Positions 1 to 5,160 of a stretch of DNA of 5,160 nucleotides are shown piece after piece. The position numbers and the translations under genes were made by a program. Each line of letters begins with the position of its first letter. Within the stretch, counting starts at the first letter, position 1. Under the pieces are notes generated by a model that had not been told where the DNA came from, did not search any database, and saw nothing but the letters and a program-made list of their open reading frames with translations. This DNA is from Bacteroidales bacterium UBA2559 (GTDB lineage: Bacteria; Bacteroidota; Bacteroidia; Bacteroidales; Bacteroidaceae), in NCBI GenBank assembly GCA_002340405.1, contig DDLZ01000028.1, positions 1 through 5,160 of the forward strand, read 5' to 3'.

Positions 1-908
1 GCTTCCGGCAGATACTCTTTTTCCCTGTATCCCGATGATATCTCACCGGTTTTGGGGTCATGCCATTCCAGGGGAAAGATAGGAAATCCTAATCGGTCAC
101 CGTCGCGCTTGCTCAGCTTGCCGTTGCCTTCGGGTTTTAGAAGCAGTGGCAGATGCGCAAAAGAGGGCATAGTCTCACTCCATCCGAACGCTTCGTAAAG
201 AAGAACGTGTAACGGCGTTGACGGGAGCCACTCCTCGCCTCTGATAACATGCGATATCTCCATAAGATGGTCATCGACAATGTTGGCAAGGTGGTAGGTT
301 GGAAGATTGTCTGCCGATTTGAACAGCACTTTGTCGTCAAGTACGGATGAATTAACCGTTATCTCACCTCTTATAAGGTCTGTTACCGTCACTTCACGGT
401 CCGGCTCTACAAGAAATCGGACGACATATTGGGTCCCGGCCTCAATCAGTTCCCTGACCTGAGTTTCCGGCATGGTAAGTGAGTTGCGCATGTATGAGCG
501 GGTCGAAGCATCATACTGGAAATTGGCAATCTGCGCTCTTTTTTTTTCCAGTTCGGCAGGAGTGTCGAATGCAATATATGCACGTCCCGATGCAAGCAGT
601 ATATCTACATATTTACGGTATATTTCTCTGCGTTCCGACTGACGGTAAGGACCGTAATCACCTCCAAATGAAACGCCCTCATCAAACTTTATACCGAGCC
701 ACTCGAAAGCCTCAAGTATATACTCTTCGGCTCCCGGGACAAACCGGCTGGAGTCTGTATCTTCAATCCTTAGAATCAGGTCTCCGCCATGCTGACGGGC
801 AAATAGATAGTTATAAAGTGCCGTACGTACACCCCCGATATGAAGCGGTCCTGTGGGACTTGGTGCGAAACGAACCCTTATCCGACGGCTATCGGCTTTT
901 TCAGTCAT
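1..908 (-). CDS. gltX: Glutamate-tRNA ligase (GluRS), N-terminal 302 residues, 3' end off the window
   Basis: This is a cytoplasmic class I aminoacyl-tRNA synthetase that joins glutamate to tRNA-Glu using ATP. The reading frame is open from the left edge to an ATG at 908-906, giving a start [20 protein letters not shown]. Visible landmarks are the RFAPSPTG strand (residues 13-20), the HIGH-type signature as HIGG (23-26), RIEDTD (47-52), [12 protein letters not shown] (82-93), [15 protein letters not shown] (220-234) and the KMSKS-type loop as KLSKRDG (264-270). Together these cover the Rossmann catalytic domain and connective peptide. Bacterial GluRS is usually about 500 residues, so roughly 200 residues, mainly the anticodon-binding part, lie outside. 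The start is favoured because it lies just before the conserved core and about 22 nt from the predicted transcription start. No Shine-Dalgarno is evident, which is common in Bacteroidota. GlnRS is a less likely alternative because the whole N-terminal stretch follows the bacterial GluRS pattern. It is transcribed divergently from the HD-domain gene. Confidence 0.97.
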   Translation of the reverse strand, partial: MTEKADSRRIRVRFAPSPTGPLHIGGVRTALYNYLFARQHGGDLILRIEDTDSSRFVPGAEEYILEAFEWLGIKFDEGVSFGGDYGPYRQSERREIYRKYVDILLASGRAYIAFDTPAELEKKRAQIANFQYDASTRSYMRNSLTMPETQVRELIEAGTQYVVRFLVEPDREVTVTDLIRGEITVNSSVLDDKVLFKSADNLPTYHLANIVDDHLMEISHVIRGEEWLPSTPLHVLLYEAFGWSETMPSFAHLPLLLKPEGNGKLSKRDGDRLGFPIFPLEWHDPKTGEISSGYREKEYLPE

Positions 909-917
909 TATTGCAAA

Positions 918-932
918 CCGTTATTGTAACGG
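918..932. repeat. Perfect inverted repeat CCGTTA-ttg-TAACGG in the gltX leader
   Basis: Two perfectly complementary 6-base arms (918-923 and 927-932) flank a 3-base spacer. The element starts 4 bp downstream of the gltX -7 box and ends 9 bp before the gltX ATG, so it would lie at or just after the predicted transcription start. It could be an operator or a short hairpin at the 5' end of the gltX mRNA. With 15 bases in AT-rich intergenic DNA, chance occurrence is also possible. The repeat itself is certain; a function is not. Confidence 0.5.
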
Positions 933-935
933 ACG

Positions 936-966
936 CAAAAGTACACAATTTTTATGATTAATGAAA
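936..966 (-). promoter_or_regulatory. Predicted Bacteroidota-type promoter of gltX
   Basis: On the minus strand, TACTTTTG (943-936) matches the Bacteroidota -7 consensus TANNTTTG exactly. After a 19-bp spacer, TTTC (966-963) matches the looser -33 TTTG element at three of four bases. Transcription would begin near 930, leaving a leader of about 20 nt before the gltX ATG at 908. The -7 box is convincing; the -33 box is weak, as it often is in this phylum. Confidence 0.65.
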
Positions 967-980
967 TTATTGTATTTTTA
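950..980 (+). promoter_or_regulatory. Possible promoter of the HD-domain gene, overlapping the gltX promoter
   Basis: TATTTTTA (973-980) matches the Bacteroidota -7 box TANNTTTG at all positions except the last. TTTT (950-953), 19 bp upstream, matches three of four bases of the -33 TTTG element. The predicted start near 986 would leave about 20 nt before the ATG at 1008 and would exclude the upstream in-frame ATG at 954 from the transcript. The region is AT-rich, so such near-matches arise easily and this call is tentative. It overlaps the gltX promoter on the opposite strand across 950-966. Confidence 0.35.
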
Positions 981-1007
981 CATGTTCATACTACAAACCC
1001 GGATATT

Positions 1008-3077
1008 ATGAAAAGAGAAAAATCGCCTGATGACAGCAACCGTTTTCACGTGCTATTGGCCATATTATCTGCTTTCTTGATAGTATATTCCATGCCGAAA
1101 AACAGGGTGGAGCGTTTTAGCTATACTGTGGGCAAACCCTGGACATACGAAGTTTTGATCGCTCCTTTCAATTTCTTGATTGAAAAGAGTGACGAAACTT
1201 GGCAAGCCGAGGCAGATAGTGTCAGAAGGTCGTTCCCTCCATATTTTACCCGTCTGTCAAATGTTCAAAATGAAGCTTTGTCCGCCTTTGACGCTTACTA
1301 TAACGACAGTATGTTTAATGTCATCTCTCGGGACTCTTATATGAAATTGCGGAAAAGTCTTGAACAGGCCTATAATTCCGGGATAATTTCGATATCCGAT
1401 GAGGATTTGGTCTCGGGAAAGGAGTATCTGAATATATATGACGGTAATACTTCCGTCATTACTCCGGCCCGTTCGGTCCGTACAACAAGGGAGGCATACA
1501 GGTTGCTGATAGGGTCCGATATTTTGGAAATTGAACGTAACTCTCTCTTGTCACATAATCCGGAGAGATTCATTATCCCTAATTTGAGCTATGACGGACA
1601 ACGGACAACTTCCGAAATTGAGGCTTTGCAAAGTCAGATCTCATATTACCTGGGGATGGTGGTGGCGGACCAGAAAATAATAGATAAGGGTGAAATAGTT
1701 AATGAAGAGAAAGATCAGATAATACAGTCGTATCTGGCTAAAGTGAATGAGAAGACTCTCTCCCGACGTTTTCTTTTCCTTTCATGGGGCGGTCAATCTC
1801 TATTCGTTGTCCTGGTAATTACCCTCCTCTTCATATATCTCAGACTCTACAGAAAGGAGATTATAGAGAAACGTGCCAGGCTGCTCTTCCTTTATGGCTC
1901 GGTCACTCTATTTGCAGTAGGAGTCGGTCTCTATGTTGAATATTCATCATGGAATATTTTTATTATCCCATGTACTATGCTTGCCGTGATGCTCAGGATC
2001 TTTCTTGATTCCAGAACGGCTTTTGTCAGCTATACCGTGTTTGTGCTTGCCACCTCTCTTTTTGTACCGATGTCCTATGAGTATGTTGTGCTGCAACTTT
2101 TGGCAGGAATAACCGGTATATACAGTCTGAGAGAACTTTCCCAACGTTCTCAGATAATAAGGAGCGGAGTGCTTATCTTTCTTACATATTGTCTGATATG
2201 GGGAGCGGTCCAGATGACCCGCCTGGAGGCTATGTCCGATCTGGATCTTAAGCCATTCGTCTTTTTCGCAATCAACTGTTTCCTGTTGCTGCTTGTATAT
2301 CCTTTACTTTTTGTTGTGGAAAAGGTTTTCGGATTTACTTCGAACGTTACGCTGATAGAGCTCTCCAACTTCAACAATCCCCTGTTGCGGGAATTGGCCG
2401 AAAAAGCTCCCGGCACATTCCAGCACTCTATACAGGTTTCGGCATTGGCTGCCGAAGCTGCGACCGCTCTACATGCCGGATCTCAGCTGGTAAGGACCGC
2501 TGCTCTCTATCATGATATAGGTAAACTTGCGAATCCCCCCTTCTTTACCGAGAATCAGGGTGATGTGAACCCGCATGACAAACTGACCCCCGAGGAGAGC
2601 GCGCAAATAATAACTGATCATGTCCGTGAGGGAGTGGTTTTGGCGGAAAAACATGGTCTTCCGCAGGCTGTCAGTGAGTTTATCACCACTCATCACGGCA
2701 AAGGCGTTGCCCGCTACTTCTATCTTAAATATATGGAGGAGCATCCGGATGAAGAGATTAATATTGAGAATTTCAGCTATCCGGGTCCAAATCCGGGTAC
2801 CAAAGAGACCGCTATCTTGATGATGGCCGATGCGGTCGAAGCCGCCTCCCGCAGTCTGGAGGAATACACAGAGGAGAGTATCGGCAATCTGGTTGACAGA
2901 ATTATAGACACTCAGGTGGAGGAAGGTTATTTCAGGGAGAGTCCTCTAAACTGGCTTGATGTTCAGAAGATCAAGGAGATATTCAAGGATAAGCTGAAGA
3001 TTATGTATCATACCAGGATAAAGTATCCTGAATCTACTGTGGATCTGCATCGAAAGAGAGCACGACTCCGTTCATGA
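1008..3077 (+). CDS. 7TM-HD membrane phosphohydrolase, PgpH-type c-di-AMP phosphodiesterase family
   Basis: This complete 689-residue inner-membrane protein probably hydrolyses cyclic-di-AMP to pApA, the activity known for PgpH of Firmicutes; that activity is inferred here. In order it shows an N-terminal membrane anchor (about 14-29), an extracytoplasmic region resembling 7TMR-HDED (about 30-258), a seven-helix membrane block (about 262-437), and a cytoplasmic HD domain (about 465-665). Candidate metal ligands are H473 (in GTFQHS), H502 and D503 (in YHDIGK), H538 (in DHVREG), H562 or H563 (in THHGKG) and D608 (in MMADAVEAASRS), so the active site looks intact. The length is close to that of PgpH proteins (about 700). 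An in-frame ATG at 954 would add 18 residues, but it overlaps both predicted promoters and gives no recognisable conserved sequence, so 1008 is chosen. No clear Shine-Dalgarno is seen. The last 14 codons lie over the 3' end of priA and encode a basic tail (HRKRARLRS). Another nucleotide substrate cannot be excluded. Confidence 0.92.
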   Translation: MKREKSPDDSNRFHVLLAILSAFLIVYSMPKNRVERFSYTVGKPWTYEVLIAPFNFLIEKSDETWQAEADSVRRSFPPYFTRLSNVQNEALSAFDAYYNDSMFNVISRDSYMKLRKSLEQAYNSGIISISDEDLVSGKEYLNIYDGNTSVITPARSVRTTREAYRLLIGSDILEIERNSLLSHNPERFIIPNLSYDGQRTTSEIEALQSQISYYLGMVVADQKIIDKGEIVNEEKDQIIQSYLAKVNEKTLSRRFLFLSWGGQSLFVVLVITLLFIYLRLYRKEIIEKRARLLFLYGSVTLFAVGVGLYVEYSSWNIFIIPCTMLAVMLRIFLDSRTAFVSYTVFVLATSLFVPMSYEYVVLQLLAGITGIYSLRELSQRSQIIRSGVLIFLTYCLIWGAVQMTRLEAMSDLDLKPFVFFAINCFLLLLVYPLLFVVEKVFGFTSNVTLIELSNFNNPLLRELAEKAPGTFQHSIQVSALAAEAATALHAGSQLVRTAALYHDIGKLANPPFFTENQGDVNPHDKLTPEESAQIITDHVREGVVLAEKHGLPQAVSEFITTHHGKGVARYFYLKYMEEHPDEEINIENFSYPGPNPGTKETAILMMADAVEAASRSLEEYTEESIGNLVDRIIDTQVEEGYFRESPLNWLDVQKIKEIFKDKLKIMYHTRIKYPESTVDLHRKRARLRS
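3014..3030 (-). terminator. Hairpin CAGGATA-CTT-TATCCTG just after the priA stop codon
   Basis: A perfect 7-bp stem with a 3-base loop begins three bases after the priA TAG (3036-3034) on the minus strand. Its position suits a priA mRNA 3'-end element, but no T-run follows, so it is not a classical intrinsic terminator. The same bases encode R-I-K-Y-P of the HD protein, in a part that looks conserved, so protein coding may fully explain the sequence. The inverted repeat is certain and the terminator role is speculative. Confidence 0.25.
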
Positions 3078-5160
3078 GTCCTTTTATTGCCTCGGTCTCT
3101 GAAGCAGCCTGCATAAACTTTTTTCTGGAAAGGTTGATAGGCATATCCAGAGGGTATTTGACAAGGATCTTTCGGATGTGCATAGATTGAATTCTGGATA
3201 TCAAAGGTGCATCCGGCCCAAGGACTCTCTCATGTCCGAACAGTCGGGCAAGTCGTTTGGCTATCTCCTGCGCCGCTCTTTCCGCCTTTTCGGCTGTTTT
3301 CGATTTGACAATTACAGCCATAAGCCGTGAGAAAGGAGGATAGTTGAACAGCTGACGCTCCTGCATCAGGTTGTTGAAAAAATCGTCCCAATTGCCGCTT
3401 TCTACCATTTTCAGGACCATGGAGTCGGTCTGTTTTGTCTGGATAATTACGACTCCCTCCGAATCTTTGCGTCCGGCCCGCCCCGCCACCTGTACCATCA
3501 GCTGATAGGCCCTTTCGGTTGCCCGGAAATCGGGATAACTTATGATGGAATCGGCCTGAAGGATGCCTACAACACTGACATTGTTGAAATCCAATCCTTT
3601 CGATACCATTTGAGTCCCTATGAGGATATCTGTTTTTTGTTCCTGGAAATCTGTCAGTATCGTCTCATATCCGCTTTTTGCGGAATCAAGATCCAGCCTG
3701 GCCGTTCTGGCCTGAGGGAACAGGTTTTTTATGCTCTCTTCAACCCGCTCGGTCCCGTATCCGCGTCCTCTAAACTCTTTTCCTCCGCATGACGGACAAG
3801 CTGGAGGCAAGCTGTACCTACGGCCGCAATAATGACAAGCCGCCTCTCCTCTGTTTTTGTGGAATGTCAGGCTCACATCGCAGCAGTCACATTTCTGGAC
3901 CCATCCGCAGTCGGGACATTCAACTGTTCCCGTATATCCCCGCCTGTTTTGGAAAAGGATTACCTGTTTTCTCTCTTCAAGCGCTTTTGATATTCTTTCT
4001 ATGAGAGGTGGCGACATTATGCCCTTCATATATTTTTTTCTCCGCAGTTCGGCCGTATTTACTATCTCAATAACGGGCGGTTCAGTCTTTTTAAATCTCT
4101 CGGCTATTGTGACAAGTCCATATTTGCCGCTTACGGCATTGGCGTAACTCTCAAGCGAGGGCGTGGCGCTTCCCAACAGTGTCTTTGCCCCGCAGAGTGA
4201 AGCCAGCATTATTGCCGTGTTCCGGCCATGGTAACGCGGAGCAGGGTCTTCCTGTTTAAAGCTGGAATCGTGCTCTTCATCAACTATAACCAACCCTAGA
4301 TTACTGAATGGGAGCATGACCGCCGATCTGGCTCCTAGCACAAGACCGTAAGGTTCGGGGCCTGTCTGCCTGTTCCAGATCTCTACCCGCAGATTGTCCG
4401 GGCATTTTGAGTGATATACGCACATCTCATTGCCGAAAACGTTCTGCAGCCTATGCATAATCTGTGTGGTAAGGGCAATCTCAGGCAGCATATAGAGCAC
4501 CTGTTTGCCCTTTTCCAACTGTTCTTTTATGAGATGTATGTAAATTTCGGTCTTGCCTGATGAGGTTACACCATGCAGAAGGCATACGTTTTTTTTAAGG
4601 AAGGCTGACCGAATCTTATCTAACGCATCCTGTTGTACGCTGCTCAGCTTCAGCGGAGGCCTGGTCGTTCCCGAAAAGACGGGAAGTCTTCCGGTTTCAA
4701 CTTCAAAAGAGTCCAGCAAACCTTTTTCCAGCAGGGAGTTCATTACCGATGACGATCGGCTGAAAGATGCAAGATATCTTCTTGTGACAGGCTGGGGATC
4801 TGTCTTGCCCTCATCATAGCCCGCCAGTTCAAGATATTTCAGGAAGAGCTCCTTTTGGGCTGTCTGTCTGTTATCGAACAGCTCTTCAGGCATAACCTTG
4901 CCATTGGTTACGGCTTTTGCCCCAAGGCGCACAAACCTCTCGGTTTTGGGCTTATACGGGCGACTGTTGGCTGTATTGTCAGGCCGAAGCCCGGAAGGCA
5001 GTGCGGCTTTCATAACATCTCCGGGACTGCAAAGGCAGTACTTTGAAATCCACTCCAGCAATTCAAGCTGTATTTTCAGGACGGACGGCCTCTCTTCATC
5101 AAGCAACTCCAAGATAGATTTTATTTCATATCCGTCCGGTCTGTCGTCATGAGTTTTTAC
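3034..5160 (-). CDS. priA: Primosomal protein N' (PriA replication-restart helicase), C-terminal 708 residues, 5' end off the window
   Basis: PriA is a 3'-to-5' superfamily 2 DNA helicase that recognises abandoned forks and directs reloading of the replicative helicase. The frame is open to the right edge; the TTG at 5112 is internal, because coding continues upstream as VKTHDDRPDGYEIKSI, a PriA-like stretch. Numbering from the right edge, visible motifs are Walker A GVTSSGKTE (197-205), DEEH (294-297), the aromatic-rich loop (about 299-313), GSATPS (330-335), motif V around GTQMVSKGLDF (515-525) and motif VI QVAGRAGR (557-564). Two zinc sites use C415, C418, C424, C427, C442, C445, C455 and C458, with the same spacing as I recall for E. 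coli PriA. An additional cysteine, C426, is present. Bacteroidales PriA is usually just over 800 residues, so about 110 residues of the N-terminal DNA-binding domain are missing from the window. The stop is TAG at 3036-3034. The last 44 bp overlap the convergent HD-domain gene. Confidence 0.97.
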   Translation of the reverse strand, partial: VKTHDDRPDGYEIKSILELLDEERPSVLKIQLELLEWISKYCLCSPGDVMKAALPSGLRPDNTANSRPYKPKTERFVRLGAKAVTNGKVMPEELFDNRQTAQKELFLKYLELAGYDEGKTDPQPVTRRYLASFSRSSSVMNSLLEKGLLDSFEVETGRLPVFSGTTRPPLKLSSVQQDALDKIRSAFLKKNVCLLHGVTSSGKTEIYIHLIKEQLEKGKQVLYMLPEIALTTQIMHRLQNVFGNEMCVYHSKCPDNLRVEIWNRQTGPEPYGLVLGARSAVMLPFSNLGLVIVDEEHDSSFKQEDPAPRYHGRNTAIMLASLCGAKTLLGSATPSLESYANAVSGKYGLVTIAERFKKTEPPVIEIVNTAELRRKKYMKGIMSPPLIERISKALEERKQVILFQNRRGYTGTVECPDCGWVQKCDCCDVSLTFHKNRGEAACHYCGRRYSLPPACPSCGGKEFRGRGYGTERVEESIKNLFPQARTARLDLDSAKSGYETILTDFQEQKTDILIGTQMVSKGLDFNNVSVVGILQADSIISYPDFRATERAYQLMVQVAGRAGRKDSEGVVIIQTKQTDSMVLKMVESGNWDDFFNNLMQERQLFNYPPFSRLMAVIVKSKTAEKAERAAQEIAKRLARLFGHERVLGPDAPLISRIQSMHIRKILVKYPLDMPINLSRKKFMQAASETEAIKGLMNGVVLSFDADPQ
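3064..3088 (+). terminator. Weak candidate terminator at the stop codon of the HD-domain gene
   Basis: GACTC (3064-3068) and GAGTC (3076-3080) form a 5-bp stem with a 7-base loop that spans the TGA stop (3075-3077). CTTTTATT (3081-3088) follows at once and could act as the T-rich tract. The stem is short, the T-tract is interrupted, and the whole element lies inside the coding sequence of priA on the other strand. It is the best-placed candidate for ending the plus-strand transcript, because there is no noncoding space between the convergent genes. Confidence 0.28.

Noticed and set aside
539..547. Run of nine T (A9 in the gltX coding strand); similar runs of eight at 4589-4596 and seven at 4033-4039 in priA
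   Set aside because: I considered programmed frameshifting or phase variation. The runs encode lysine codons within intact frames of essential-type genes, with no evident downstream stimulatory structure, and a -1 shift in gltX meets a stop within about ten codons. Ordinary Lys-AAA usage explains them.
479..961. 160-codon plus-strand open frame
   Set aside because: It runs antisense through gltX, which has all the GluRS signatures, and its translation shows no recognisable domain; it is a shadow frame.
1370..2820. Small open frames inside the HD-domain gene on both strands
   Set aside because: They lie within the coding sequence for the HDED, membrane and HD regions and show no independent coding evidence.
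3105..3124. GCAGCCTGC followed by a T-run as a terminator downstream of the HD-domain gene
   Set aside because: The stem would be only 3 bp with a 3-base loop, and the T-run is separated from it, so it cannot support an intrinsic terminator.
5110..5112. TTG as a start codon of priA
   Set aside because: The frame stays open upstream to the window edge and the upstream residues (YEIKSI before LELLDEE) are PriA-like, so the true start is outside the window.
3610..5152. Several plus-strand open frames of 60-96 codons within priA
   Set aside because: All are antisense to conserved helicase and zinc motifs, overlap one another, and lack recognisable domains or promoters.
1..5160. Novel defence system, mobile element or noncoding RNA
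   Set aside because: Almost every base is accounted for by three conserved genes; the only noncoding stretch is 99 bp, and I saw no direct-repeat array, terminal inverted repeats or structured RNA signature.

Overview
The window looks like an ordinary chromosomal housekeeping segment from a Bacteroidota genome, probably order Bacteroidales. Three things suggest this: all three proteins read like Bacteroidales versions of their families; the intergenic region carries a TANNTTTG-type -7 promoter box (TACTTTTG on the minus strand); and neither visible start codon has a clear Shine-Dalgarno sequence. No search was run, so the genus is open. I see no mobile element, CRISPR array, tRNA or rRNA, and no sign of recent transfer.

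Layout: (1) 1-908, minus strand: the first 302 residues of glutamate-tRNA ligase (gltX); its C-terminal part lies beyond the left edge. (2) 909-1007: a 99-bp divergent intergenic region with two candidate back-to-back promoters that overlap each other, and a perfect 6-bp inverted repeat near the predicted gltX transcription start. (3) 1008-3077, plus strand: a complete 689-residue membrane protein with an extracytoplasmic 7TMR-HDED-like region, seven membrane segments and a cytoplasmic HD domain, of the PgpH-type cyclic-di-AMP phosphodiesterase family. (4) 3034-5160, minus strand: the C-terminal 708 residues of the replication-restart helicase PriA; its N-terminus lies beyond the right edge. 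The HD gene and priA converge and overlap by 44 bp.

The genes do not form one operon: gltX and the HD gene are divergent, and the HD gene and priA are convergent. They serve translation (tRNA charging), second-messenger turnover and replication restart. Any functional link would be regulatory, through the shared promoter region or the antisense 3' overlap, and not a shared pathway. I found no convincing undescribed system. The points most worth a second look are the coding overlap at the 3' ends, with its unusual basic tail on the HD protein, and the compact divergent promoter region with a palindrome at the gltX 5' end.
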